Positions 6,118 through 14,950 of a stretch of 35,694 nt of DNA are shown piece after piece (position 1 is the stretch's first letter; each line of letters starts with the position of its first letter). A model generated the notes under the pieces. That model was not told the origin of the DNA, did not search any database, and worked only from the letters and a program-made list of their open reading frames with translations. The position numbers and the translations under genes are program-made. The stretch is from positions 1 to 35,694 of the forward strand of contig CAZVUW010000021.1 of NCBI GenBank assembly GCA_964629825.1. Direction: 5' to 3'. Source of the DNA: CAZVUW01 sp964629825 (GTDB lineage Bacteria > Actinomycetota > Nitriliruptoria > Euzebyales > Egibacteraceae).

Positions 6118-8249
6118 TGACCACGGCGGCCATGCCCCTCGCGGCCCATCGGCTCCTCTGGGGCCTGGGTCTGCTGGCCGTCGGCCTGGCCGCCGCCGTG
6201 ACCGCTGCGTCCGGGACGGAGGTCAACCCGGTCGCTGTGGCCCTCCTCACCGCCGGCATCGCCGGCGGCGAGGCCGCTGAGATCGCCCTGCCCTTCCGCC
6301 GCGGCGGGGTGGCGTCCTTCAGCCTCAGCGACACCGCGCTGACCGTCGGGCTGCTGCTGCTCAGCGGCACCGAGGTCGTGCTCGCCGGCGCGCTGGCGAT
6401 GGTCGCCCTCCAGCTGGTGGAGCGCCTGCCGCTCTTCAAGCAGGCCTTCAACCTGTTCCAGTCGGTCACCGGCTTCGCCGCGGCCGCTCTGCTCGTCGAG
6501 CTGATCGCACCCCGCCCCGGGCCGCTGTCGGTCGAGGTGGTGCTCGCCGCCGCGGCCGGCGTCGCGCTGCTGATGGTGATCAACGCCACCACCGTCGGCG
6601 GGATGATCTCGATCCTGGGCGAACCCTCCTGGTCGGAGGTCGTCCGCCGCCTGGTGCCGACCCTGGCGTTGCTGGCCGTGGGCAACTTCTGCCTCGGCCT
6701 GCTCGTGGTCGTCCTGCTCGGCTCGCACGCCTGGGCTCTGCCGGCGCTGGCGGTGCCCCTGGTGCTGCTGCACCGCGCCTCGCGGGCGGAGGTCCGCGCG
6801 CAGGTGGGTCGGGAGCGCGCGCAGTCGCACGTCCTCGCCGAGCAGCGGCTGGCGAGCGCGACCGACACCGACGGCGTCGCGCGGATCCTCGCCGAGGGCG
6901 CTGCCGAGATCCTCGGCATGTCCGCGGCGGTCTGGCATCGCGGCCGCTGGGCCACGCCGGTGCCGCAGGACAGCGGCCCTTGTCCCATCGACCCCGACCT
7001 GCACAGCGCGGTCGAGGCGCACGGGCCGGGGCTCGGACCGGCGGTGGCCGGCGAGTGCGCCGCCATCGGGCTCGGCGCCGGTGTGCTGGTGGTCTGGGAC
7101 TTCGGCGCACGGCTCGACCACGACCTGCGCGATTGGCTGGAGCGGCTCGGCCGCTCAGGTCGCGTGCACCTGGCGCGTGCCGCCGCCGCGACCGCGCTGG
7201 CGGAGGAGCAGGCCACCCTGCGGGCGGTCGTCGACGGGACCGGGGACGGCATCTGCGTGCTGGACGGCCAGGGGATCGTCCGCCTGTGGAACCCGGCCAT
7301 GGCCCGGCTGGCCGGCGCCGACGCCGAGGAGGCGCTGGGACGTCCCGCCCTGCGCGTGCTCTGCGAGGGCCCGTGGGACGCCGACGGGGTGCACGAGGTG
7401 GTCCGGCCCGACGACCGGGTCTGGCGCGTCTCCGTCTCGACGGTCAGCGACGGGCAGCGCGGCGCCCTGCGCGTGGCCGTCTTCCACGACATCAGCACGG
7501 AGCGCCGGGTCGCGCGCATGAAGGACGACATGCTGTCCGTCGTCTCGCATGAGCTGCGCACGCCGCTGACCCCGATCAAGGCGAGCGCCCAGCTGCTGCT
7601 GCGCCGCTGGGAGCGCCTCGGCGAGGAGCGGCGGTCGGCCATGCTCGCCCAGGTCGTGAGCAGCGCCGACCACCTCGGCCGCCTGGTCGACGACCTCCTC
7701 CTGGTAGCTCAGCTGTCCGGGTCGAGCACGGCGAACCCACCGGTGTCCCTGACCGCGGTGGACCTCGCCTCGGTGGTGGCCGAGAACGTCGCCAACCTGC
7801 AGGAGGCCCATCCGCACCACGACCTCGAGCTGGTCGCGCCGGATGAGCTGACGACCCTCAGCGACCCGCTGCGGATCCGCCAGATCCTCGACAACGTCGT
7901 GGCCAACGCCTGCAAGTTCTCCCCGCCCGGATCGACCGTGACCGTCCGGCTGAGCGAGGACCGCGACGGGATCCTGCTGGAGGTGGTGGACCACGGTCGC
8001 GGCATCCCCGCCGAGGATCTGGAGCGCGTCTTCGAGCGCTTCGTCCGGGTCGAGGATCCGCTGGTCATGACCACGGGTGGCGCGGGACTCGGTCTGTACA
8101 TCGTCCGCGCCCTGGTCGAGGCGCTCGGCGGGACGATCCGGCTGGAGAGCCGGCTGGGCGAGGGCACCACGGCGCTGGTGCGCCTGCCGCGGGCGGAGCG
8201 CCGGCGTGATGGCGCCGGATCGGCTCTCGATGCGGCGGTGGCATCTTAG
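6114..8249 (+). CDS. Membrane-bound sensor histidine kinase (PAS–HisKA–HATPase)
   Basis: 711 residues. The N-terminal ~220 residues hold about seven hydrophobic segments resembling an integral-membrane sensor module. A GAF-like region (about 240-350) and a PAS domain (about 365-460; TGDGICVLDGQGIVRLWNPA) follow. The kinase core is complete: H-box SVVSHELRTPLTPIK with phosphoacceptor His479, N-box NVVANACKFSP (Asn598), G1 box DHGRGIP (626-632) and G2 box GAGLGLYIV (656-664). The start ATG overlaps the protease stop (ATGA at 6114-6117; a second ATG follows in frame), so the two products are made together. No response regulator is encoded in the window, so its partner lies elsewhere. The signal is unknown; a product or state of the neighbouring protease is a reasonable guess. 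Confidence 0.93.
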   Translation: MMTTAAMPLAAHRLLWGLGLLAVGLAAAVTAASGTEVNPVAVALLTAGIAGGEAAEIALPFRRGGVASFSLSDTALTVGLLLLSGTEVVLAGALAMVALQLVERLPLFKQAFNLFQSVTGFAAAALLVELIAPRPGPLSVEVVLAAAAGVALLMVINATTVGGMISILGEPSWSEVVRRLVPTLALLAVGNFCLGLLVVVLLGSHAWALPALAVPLVLLHRASRAEVRAQVGRERAQSHVLAEQRLASATDTDGVARILAEGAAEILGMSAAVWHRGRWATPVPQDSGPCPIDPDLHSAVEAHGPGLGPAVAGECAAIGLGAGVLVVWDFGARLDHDLRDWLERLGRSGRVHLARAAAATALAEEQATLRAVVDGTGDGICVLDGQGIVRLWNPAMARLAGADAEEALGRPALRVLCEGPWDADGVHEVVRPDDRVWRVSVSTVSDGQRGALRVAVFHDISTERRVARMKDDMLSVVSHELRTPLTPIKASAQLLLRRWERLGEERRSAMLAQVVSSADHLGRLVDDLLLVAQLSGSSTANPPVSLTAVDLASVVAENVANLQEAHPHHDLELVAPDELTTLSDPLRIRQILDNVVANACKFSPPGSTVTVRLSEDRDGILLEVVDHGRGIPAEDLERVFERFVRVEDPLVMTTGGAGLGLYIVRALVEALGGTIRLESRLGEGTTALVRLPRAERRRDGAGSALDAAVAS

Positions 8250-8253
8250 GAGG

Positions 8254-9216
8254 ATGTCAACGCACCGGCCGCGCCGCGGCTTCTCCTCGGCGACGGTGGG
8301 CACAGGCATGGCCCTGCTGTCCGCCGCCGTCTTCGGATCCTCCGGACCCATGGCCAAGGCGCTGCTGGAGTCCGGCTGGACGGCCGGCGCCGTCGTGCTC
8401 GCACGCCTGTCGCTGGCGGCCGTCCTGCTCGCGGTCATCGCCGCCGTGACCCTGCGCAGGCCGTGGCGCCTGACACGCACGACGCTGCGCATCCTGCTGC
8501 TGTACGGCTTCATCGCCATGGCCGGCGTCCAACTGGCCTACTTCAACGCGGTGCGAACCCTCGACGTCGCGGTCGCGCTGCTGATCGAGTACCTCGCCCC
8601 GGTGCTGCTGCTGGTGTGGACGTCCGTGCGGGATCGTGCGCTGCCGCAGCTCGGGACGCTGGTCGGCGCCGCGCTGGCCCTGGCCGGGCTGGCGCTGGTG
8701 CTGGACCTGCGCGGGACCACCACCCTGGACCCCGGCGGCGTGGTCTGGGCGCTGGTGGCGGCGGTGTGCCTGGCCGCCTTCTTCATCATCTCGGACCGTC
8801 AGCACGCGGACCTGCCTCCGGCCGTGATGGCCGCCGGCGGCACGGCGATCGGCGCAGTGGTGATTGCCGTGGCCGGAGCCATGGGCGCCGTGCCTCTGCG
8901 CTTCTCGACCGCGGACGCCGTGCTGGCGGGGAACCAGGTCAGCTGGATCCTCCCGGCGGTGTGGCTGGCCGTCGTGGCCACCGTCATCGCCTACCTGGCG
9001 GCCATCGGCGGCATAGTCAGGCTCGGCACGCGCTCGGCGTCGTTCCTCGCCCTCACCGAGGTGCTGTTCGCCGTCGGCGTCGCCTGGCTGCTGCTCGGGG
9101 AGCTGCCGGGGCCGATCCAGCTTGCCGGCGGTCTGCTGATGATCGCCGGCATAGTGCTGGTCCGCGCCCAGGAGCGCGCCCGCGCTCAGACCGAGCTCGA
9201 GCCGGCCGCGGGCTAG
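8254..9216 (+). CDS. EamA-family (DMT superfamily) transporter
   Basis: About 320 residues with roughly ten membrane helices in two EamA repeats. The first starts near GMALLSAAVFGSSGPMAKALL and ends with LDVAVALLIEYLAPVLLLVW; the second ends with FLALTEVLFAVGVAWLLLGE, the usual EamA closing motif. Such proteins export amino acids, nucleotides or metabolites; the substrate cannot be read from sequence. The start is uncertain: ATG 8254 is abutted directly by AGGAGG (8248-8253) with no spacer. An in-frame ATG at 8209 inside the kinase gene has GGAG ten bases upstream. The gene follows the kinase stop within a few bases and is probably in the same operon. It converges on ydcF with a 13-bp gap. 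Confidence 0.88.
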   Translation: MSTHRPRRGFSSATVGTGMALLSAAVFGSSGPMAKALLESGWTAGAVVLARLSLAAVLLAVIAAVTLRRPWRLTRTTLRILLLYGFIAMAGVQLAYFNAVRTLDVAVALLIEYLAPVLLLVWTSVRDRALPQLGTLVGAALALAGLALVLDLRGTTTLDPGGVVWALVAAVCLAAFFIISDRQHADLPPAVMAAGGTAIGAVVIAVAGAMGAVPLRFSTADAVLAGNQVSWILPAVWLAVVATVIAYLAAIGGIVRLGTRSASFLALTEVLFAVGVAWLLLGELPGPIQLAGGLLMIAGIVLVRAQERARAQTELEPAAG

Positions 9217-9229
9217 CGGGGCGCCTGGG

Positions 9230-9823
9230 TTAGCACTCACCCCCGTCGAGGGCGTCGCGGGCCAGCGCCAGCAGCTCGCGCAGGGAGGCCTCGGCACGCT
9301 CCAGCAGCCCCGGCGGCGGGGTGGCGGTGACGACCAGGACCTCTGCGTCGACGCAGCGCTCGACCCGGCGCCGCGCCCGGGTGGCGTGGTAGGTGGACGT
9401 CACCAGCGCGATGCGATCCCAGTCCTGGCCCTGCGCAAGGAAGCCGATCGCCCGCGCCTCACCGGCCGTGGTGACGGGGTCGGGCTTGAAGCAGGCCACC
9501 GAGTAGTCGGCCTCGGCAGTCCCGCACAGCGCGTTGATGATCTTGTCCGGCGGGTCCTCGGCGTTGGAGAGGAGCAGCAGCGGCGCCGGTGCGCCCGAGG
9601 GCCGGTTCATCAGGCCGAGCGCACGCCCCAGCCGCTCACCCTTCCCGCCGGCCAGCACCACGACGACGTCGGCCTCCCGCGGCACCGCGACCGACTCGGG
9701 GAAGACCGTCAGCGGCAGCGCCACGGCGGTCAGCAGCAGGACGAGCAGCAGCGTCATGGCGCCGATCCAGCGCAGCACCCGGAGCACCCTCCCGCGGGGC
9801 GCCCGCTCCCGCCCGCGGCTCAC
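9230..9823 (-). CDS. YdcF-like (DUF218) membrane-anchored protein
   Basis: 197 residues with one membrane helix near the N-terminus (about 18-42). The soluble domain shows the DUF218/YdcF pattern: DVVVVLAGGKGERLGRAL, then TTAGEARAIGFL and ALVTSTYHATRARRRVER. Family members such as SanA and YdcF are linked to envelope integrity or bind nucleotide cofactors; no activity is established. The ATG overlaps the ftsK stop by 4 bp (9820-9823), so it is probably translated from the ftsK mRNA. It ends 13 bp from the convergent EamA gene. Confidence 0.82.
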   Translation of the reverse strand: MSRGRERAPRGRVLRVLRWIGAMTLLLVLLLTAVALPLTVFPESVAVPREADVVVVLAGGKGERLGRALGLMNRPSGAPAPLLLLSNAEDPPDKIINALCGTAEADYSVACFKPDPVTTAGEARAIGFLAQGQDWDRIALVTSTYHATRARRRVERCVDAEVLVVTATPPPGLLERAEASLRELLALARDALDGGEC

Positions 9824-12240
9824 GGCGCGGAGTCTGAAGGCGGCGAGCCCGCTCCGCCGAGTCGCTCCTCGAGCTCTTCCACGGTCATGAGAACCTGGCG
9901 CGCCTTCGGCCCCTCGGACGGGCCGACGACGCCCATCGACTCCAGCTCGTCCATGAGCCGCCCGGCTCGGGCGAAGCCAACCTTCAGCTTGCGCTGAAGC
10001 ATCGACGTCGATCCCAGGCCCGACCGCACCACCAGCTCCATCGCCGCCCTGGTCAGGTCCTCGTCGGTCGCGTCGTCACCGGTGAGATCCGCCATCGCCG
10101 CCTCGCGGCCCTCGCGCACGATGCCATCGGCGTACTCGGCCGAGCGCTGCGCCTTGCAGTGCGCGATGACCTGCTCGATCTCGCTCTCGTCGATGTAGCA
10201 GCCCTGTATGCGGTGCGGCTTCGAGGCGTTCGCCGGCAGGAACAGCAGGTCGCCGTGGCCCACGAGCTTCTCGGCGCCGCCCTGGTCGAGGATCGTGCGG
10301 CTGTCAGCCTGCGTGGCCATCGCAAGCGCGATCCGGGAGGGGATGTTGGCCTTGATCAGGCCGGTCACGACGTCGACGGAGGGCCGCTGGGTCGCCACGA
10401 TCAGGTGGATGCCGACCGCTCGGGCCATCTGCGCGATGCGCACGATGTGCCCCTCGACGTCGCGCGGGGCGACCATCATCAGATCGGCCAGCTCGTCGAT
10501 GACGAACAGGATGTAGGGCAGCTCCTCCCAGGTGCGGTCTGCCTCGCCGCTGATGGCCGGCGCCCTGCGGATGGTGCCGTCGCGCACCGCCGCGTTGTAG
10601 GTGTCGATGTTGCGGTAGCCGAGCAGCGCAAGGCGCTCGTAGCGGTCCTCCATCTCCTTGACCGTCCACGCGAGCGCCTCGGTCGCGCGCTTGGGGTCGG
10701 TCACCACCGGGGTCAGCAGGTGCGGGGCGCCCTCGTAGTGGCTGAGCTCGACGCGCTTGGGGTCGACCAGGATCATGCGCACCTCCCGCGGCGTGGAGCG
10801 CATGATCACGCTGGTCACGATGCCGTTCATCGTGACCGACTTGCCCGAGCCGGTCGCGCCCGCGATCAGCAGGTGGGGCATGGATGCGAGGTTGACCAGC
10901 ACCGAGTTGCCGGCGATGTCGACACCGATCGCGGCGGTCAGCGGGTGCTGGGCGGCGGCCGCCTCCGGCGAGCGCAGCACGTCCCCGACCGTGATGAGGT
11001 CACGCTCGGCGTTCGGCACCTCGATGCCGATGGCGGACTTGCCGGGGATCGGCGCCACGATGCGGATCTCCGGCGTGGCGAGCGCGTAGGAGATGTCGTC
11101 GCCGAGCTTGGTCACGGCCCCGACCCGCACGCCGTCGCCGAGCGACAGCTCGAAGCGGGTCACGGTCGGCCCGCGCGACACCCTGGCGACGGTCGCGTCC
11201 ACGCCGAACTGGTGCAGCGTGCGCTCCAGGGCCCGCGTCATCGCGTCGAGGGTCCGCTTGTTGCCGCCGGCGGCGCGGCCGCTGCGCAGCATCGACAACG
11301 GCGGCAGGACGTAGTCGGCCCAGCGCTCGTCCGGCGGCAGCAGCCGCGTCGCGGCCGGCGGGTCCGAGGTCTGGACGCCGCGCGGCAGCAGGAGGGTGTC
11401 CGAGGGCGCCTCCTCGGGATCGGGGTCCTCGAGCAGGCGGGTGGCGTGGTCGAACACCTTCGGCCGCTCGACGACCTCGGTCTCGTCCTCGTCCTCGGCG
11501 ACGAGCAGGGTGGCGTGCGCCTCGTCCTCTGGCTCCTCGTCCGCGTCCACCGGTTCGAGCTCTGGCTCTGGATCGGCGTCGACCGCTGCCGCCCGCAGCG
11601 CCCGGCGCTCGGCGCTGGCCTCGCGCAGGCGGACGAAGCGCTCGGCGAGCCAGCCGGCGACCGCGCTGGGCGGGGTGGCCGTGGTCACCATCAGACCCGT
11701 CGCCGTGAGCGCAACGAGCAGCACAGCCGCGCCGGCAGTCGCCGCCACGGCCGTCAGCGGGGTGACAAGGGCCGCTCCGAGCCAGCCGCCCGACGAGTGG
11801 AGGTCTGCCAGCTCGGCGTCGAAGGCGGGGCTGCCGCCGATCAGGTGCCACAGCCCGGCCAGCCCGAGCAGGGTCAGCACCGCACCGACGACGATGCGCG
11901 CGTTCGCCGGGCGGCGCTCGCCGAGCAGCAGAACCCCGCCGGCCGCCAGCGCGGGCGGCACGAGCAGCCCGAACAGCCCGAACAGCCCGCGGAAGAGGAG
12001 CCGCAGGTACTCCCCCACCGTGCCCGCCGCGTCCAGGTACAGCCCCAGTCCCGACAGCGCGGCGAGGACCAGCAGGGCGACGCCCCAGGCATCCCGCAGG
12101 CGGTCGACGTCACCGCCCCCGCGCTGGGGCTTCTTCGCGGGCCGCCGCGCCGACGAGCGCGCGGTCGCGCGACCCGAGCGTGCCGCGCTCTTGCTGCCGG
12201 CCGCCTTGCGGGTCCTGGTCGACGAGGTGCTGCGGGCCAT
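9820..12240 (-). CDS. ftsK: DNA translocase FtsK
   Basis: 806 residues with all FtsK parts. A very basic N-terminal tail (1-40) is followed by four or five membrane helices (about 52-187) and an acidic linker rich in Glu/Asp (about 220-285). The motor domain has Walker A GATGSGKS (461-468) and Walker B ILFVIDEL (Asp582, Glu583). A C-terminal winged-helix γ domain (about 735-797; STSMLQRKLKVGFARAGRLMDELE) reads KOPS-type DNA motifs. The hexamer pumps chromosome ends through the closing septum and activates XerCD at dif. ATG start, only 5 bp after the rnj stop, so it is probably co-transcribed with rnj and dapA. Intact. Confidence 0.97.
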   Translation of the reverse strand: MARSTSSTRTRKAAGSKSAARSGRATARSSARRPAKKPQRGGGDVDRLRDAWGVALLVLAALSGLGLYLDAAGTVGEYLRLLFRGLFGLFGLLVPPALAAGGVLLLGERRPANARIVVGAVLTLLGLAGLWHLIGGSPAFDAELADLHSSGGWLGAALVTPLTAVAATAGAAVLLVALTATGLMVTTATPPSAVAGWLAERFVRLREASAERRALRAAAVDADPEPELEPVDADEEPEDEAHATLLVAEDEDETEVVERPKVFDHATRLLEDPDPEEAPSDTLLLPRGVQTSDPPAATRLLPPDERWADYVLPPLSMLRSGRAAGGNKRTLDAMTRALERTLHQFGVDATVARVSRGPTVTRFELSLGDGVRVGAVTKLGDDISYALATPEIRIVAPIPGKSAIGIEVPNAERDLITVGDVLRSPEAAAAQHPLTAAIGVDIAGNSVLVNLASMPHLLIAGATGSGKSVTMNGIVTSVIMRSTPREVRMILVDPKRVELSHYEGAPHLLTPVVTDPKRATEALAWTVKEMEDRYERLALLGYRNIDTYNAAVRDGTIRRAPAISGEADRTWEELPYILFVIDELADLMMVAPRDVEGHIVRIAQMARAVGIHLIVATQRPSVDVVTGLIKANIPSRIALAMATQADSRTILDQGGAEKLVGHGDLLFLPANASKPHRIQGCYIDESEIEQVIAHCKAQRSAEYADGIVREGREAAMADLTGDDATDEDLTRAAMELVVRSGLGSTSMLQRKLKVGFARAGRLMDELESMGVVGPSEGPKARQVLMTVEELEERLGGAGSPPSDSAP

Positions 12241-12245
12241 CGGCG

Positions 12246-13907
12246 CTAGAGCTCCACGACGACGGGGAGGATCACCGGCCTGCGGCCGGTCACCTCCTTC
12301 CAGTAGCGCGCGAGGGTCTTGGCGGCGTGGCGCCGGACATCGCTGGTCTCACCGGCGCGGTCGACGTCGCGGAGGGCGTTGATCAGCACCTTGCGCGCGT
12401 CCTCCAGCAGGTGCGCCTGGTCGGGCTCGTAGATCACGCCCTGCTGGACCACCTGCGGCTCGCCGACCAGGCGCGCGTGCGTGTCCACGGTGATCACGGC
12501 GACGCACACGCCCTCGGCGGAGAGGTGCTCGCGGTGACGCAGCACGGCGGTCCCGACGTCCCCCACGCCGAGGCCGTCGACAAACACCCGGCCCGGCTCG
12601 AAGCCCTGGGCGCGGCGCACCTTTCCGTCCACCAGCTCCAGCACCGCGCCGTCCTCGCACACGAACACGTTCTCGTCGGGCAGGCCGGTCTCGCGGGCGA
12701 TGGCCGCGTGGGCGACCATGTGGCGGTACTCGCCGTGCACCGGGACGAAGTTGCGCGCGCGGACGATGTTGTGGAACAGCTTGAGCTCGTCCGCTGCGGC
12801 GTGGCCGGACACGTGGACGTCGGCGACGCCCTTGTAGACGACGTGGGCGCCCTGGCGGAAGAGCCCGTTGATCGCACGGAAGATGGCGTGCTCGTTGCCC
12901 GGGATCACCGAAGAGGCCATCACCACGGTGTCGCCCGGCTCCAGGGACACCTGCTTGTGGGTGCCGGCCGCCATGCGCGCCAGGGCGGCGAACGGCTCGC
13001 CCTGCGAGCCGGTGCAGATGATCACGGCGGCGTCGCGCGGCAGCGAGTCGACCTGGCTCATGCCGATGACCTGATCCGGGTCGTAGGTCAGGTAGCCGAG
13101 GTCCCGGGCGATCGGCATGTTGCGCTCCATCGAGCGCCCCACGAAGCAGATCTTCCGCCCGACCTCGGTCGCGGCGTCGATCGCCTGCTGCACGCGGTGC
13201 ACGTGGCTGGCGAACGTCGTCAGGATGATGCGGCCCCTGGCCTCGGCGAAGACCTGGTTCAGGGTGCGGCCGACGACGCGCTCGCTGGGGACGTGCCCCG
13301 GCGTCTCCGCACCGGTCGAGTCGGCCAGCAGCAGGGCCACGCCGGCGTCGCCGATCTCGGCGACGTGCGGCAGATCGGTCGGCCGCCCGTCGATGGGGGT
13401 CGGGTCGAGCTTGAAGTCGCCCGAATGCAGGATCGTCCCGTGCGGGGTGTGCAACGCCACCGCGAAGCCGTCCGGGATGGAGTGGGTGACGCCCACGAAC
13501 TCGAGGTCGAACGGCCCGTCCGTGATGCGGTCGCTCGCCTCGACCTCGATCAGCTCGCCCTCGGCGCCGGGGTGCTCCTCGAGCTTGGCGTGCAGAAGCC
13601 CGAGCGCCAGGCGGCTGCCGTAGATGCGGGTGCCTGGGAAGTCGCGCAGGAAGAAGGGCACGGCACCCATGTGGTCCTCGTGCCCATGCGTGATGACCAC
13701 GCACTGGACATCGTCCGCGCGGTCGAGCAGGCGGGACCAGTCGGGCAGGATGAGATCGACGCCGTGGTGCTCGGCGTCCGGGAACGTCAGGCCGACGTCG
13801 ACGATGCAGAGCTTGCCATCGACCTCGACCGACGCCATGTTCGCGCCGATCTCACCCAGCCCGCCGTAGAAGGCGATCTCGACCGGTGGGCTGGTGCTGC
13901 TGCTCAT
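12246..13907 (-). CDS. rnj: Ribonuclease J
   Basis: 553 residues, the normal length for RNase J, a metallo-β-lactamase/β-CASP nuclease with 5'-3' exonuclease and endonuclease activity in mRNA decay and rRNA maturation. The zinc motif HGHEDH is at residues 74-79. Other family marks are the opening FYGGLGEIGANM, the DSTGAE segment, the β-CASP region with TGSQGEPFAALARM, and VPVHGEYRHMVAHA near the C-terminal half. The ATG overlaps the dapA stop by 4 bp. dapA–rnj–ftsK is a frequent actinobacterial order and the three are probably one transcript with ydcF. Confidence 0.96.
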   Translation of the reverse strand: MSSSTSPPVEIAFYGGLGEIGANMASVEVDGKLCIVDVGLTFPDAEHHGVDLILPDWSRLLDRADDVQCVVITHGHEDHMGAVPFFLRDFPGTRIYGSRLALGLLHAKLEEHPGAEGELIEVEASDRITDGPFDLEFVGVTHSIPDGFAVALHTPHGTILHSGDFKLDPTPIDGRPTDLPHVAEIGDAGVALLLADSTGAETPGHVPSERVVGRTLNQVFAEARGRIILTTFASHVHRVQQAIDAATEVGRKICFVGRSMERNMPIARDLGYLTYDPDQVIGMSQVDSLPRDAAVIICTGSQGEPFAALARMAAGTHKQVSLEPGDTVVMASSVIPGNEHAIFRAINGLFRQGAHVVYKGVADVHVSGHAAADELKLFHNIVRARNFVPVHGEYRHMVAHAAIARETGLPDENVFVCEDGAVLELVDGKVRRAQGFEPGRVFVDGLGVGDVGTAVLRHREHLSAEGVCVAVITVDTHARLVGEPQVVQQGVIYEPDQAHLLEDARKVLINALRDVDRAGETSDVRRHAAKTLARYWKEVTGRRPVILPVVVEL

Positions 13908-14821
13908 CCGCCATCCCCCGCTCCGGAGGCCGCGGCGGCGCGCACGCCGACCTCGGCCATCACCGCGGCCAGCCGCTGGCGGCCGTCCTCGTCCAGGTCG
14001 GCCAGGGGCGGTCGGACCGGACCGGCCGGCAGCCCGAGCATCCCTAGCGCCGCCTTGACCGGCCCTGGGCTGGTGTCGATCTGGAGCAGCCCCGTGAACA
14101 GCGGCAGCAGGCGCAGGTGCAGCTCGCGGGCGCGCGCCGGGTCGGTCGGGAAGGCCTCGATCATCTCCGCCATCTCGTCACCGACCAGGTGCGCGGCGAC
14201 GCTGACCACCCCGGAGCCGCCGACCGCCAGGATCGGCAGGGTCAGGGCGTCGTCCCCCGACAGGATCTGGAATTCCTCGGGCTTGCGCGCCGCCAGCCAC
14301 GACGTGCGCTCGAGGTTCCCGACGGCGTCCTTGACGCCGAGGATGTTCGGGACCTCCTCGGCCAGGCGCAGCAGGGTCTCGGGCGCCACCTCGACCGCCG
14401 TGCGGCCCGGGATGTTGTAGAGCAGCACCGGCAGGTCCGTGGCGGCGGCGACCATCGTGAAGTGCCGCTGCAGACCCCGCTGGGACGGCTTGTTGTAGTA
14501 CGGGTTGACGACCAGCAGCGCGTCCACGCCGGTTGCGGCCGCCTCCTTGGCCAGGTCCACCGTGGCCGCCGTGTCGTTCTTGCCCACGCCCGCAACGACC
14601 TGCGCACGGTCGCCGACGGCCTCGACGACGGCCCGGAACAGGTCCAGCGTCTCCGCGTGGTCGAGGGTGGGCGACTCGCCGGTGGTGCCGCACACGATCA
14701 GCCCGTCCGAGCCGTGGTCGACCAGGTGCCGGGCCAGCGTCTGGGCGCCGTCGAGGTCGAGCGCGCCGTCGTCGTGCATCGGGGTGGCCATGGCCGTGAG
14801 GAGCCGTCCGAAGGTGGGCAC
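13904..14821 (-). CDS. dapA: 4-hydroxy-tetrahydrodipicolinate synthase
   Basis: 305 residues. DapA condenses pyruvate with aspartate semialdehyde, the first committed step to diaminopimelate and lysine. Schiff-base Lys164 lies in LGVKDAVGN, Tyr135 in YNIPGR, the GTTGES loop at 45-50 and the NPYYNKP segment at 106-112. The barrel is full length. Start is GTG at 14819-14821 with AAGGA six bases upstream. First gene of the dapA–rnj–ftsK–ydcF group; the 129-bp region before it carries a candidate -10 and two hairpins. dapB, the next step of the pathway, is also in the window at 20619. Confidence 0.96.
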   Translation of the reverse strand: MPTFGRLLTAMATPMHDDGALDLDGAQTLARHLVDHGSDGLIVCGTTGESPTLDHAETLDLFRAVVEAVGDRAQVVAGVGKNDTAATVDLAKEAAATGVDALLVVNPYYNKPSQRGLQRHFTMVAAATDLPVLLYNIPGRTAVEVAPETLLRLAEEVPNILGVKDAVGNLERTSWLAARKPEEFQILSGDDALTLPILAVGGSGVVSVAAHLVGDEMAEMIEAFPTDPARARELHLRLLPLFTGLLQIDTSPGPVKAALGMLGLPAGPVRPPLADLDEDGRQRLAAVMAEVGVRAAAASGAGDGG

Positions 14822-14869
14822 TGCCTGTCCTTGTCGGTCTGCGGATGATCTGCGGCGCTGCGCCGGTCA

Positions 14870-14923
14870 GGTGCGGCTCTCCCGCACCCGGAGTCTACCG
14901 AGGTCAGGCTGATGAAAGCCTGA
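14870..14923 (-). promoter_or_regulatory. Candidate dapA promoter with inverted repeat and 5' hairpin
   Basis: On the minus strand TAGACT (14892-14897) is a -10 candidate placing the start of transcription near 14885. Upstream of it, TCAGGCT (14904-14910) and AGCCTGA (14917-14923) form a perfect 7-bp inverted repeat with a 6-nt gap, located in the -10/-35 interval. At the very 5' end of the predicted leader, GGTGCGG (14870-14876) pairs with CCGCACC (14882-14888). The inverted repeat could be an operator or the 3' hairpin of the upstream kinase gene; it has no T-run. Confidence 0.4.
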
Positions 14924-14950
14924 ACCGCCGACCGGTGCAGCCGCCTCGGC

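Noticed and set aside
4665..7121. Very long open frame on the minus strand (818 codons) opposite the protease and kinase; similarly 30953-34051 plus, opposite infB and ylxR
   Set aside because: High-GC antisense shadows: low-complexity composition, no recognisable domain, and the other strand encodes clear conserved proteins in each case.
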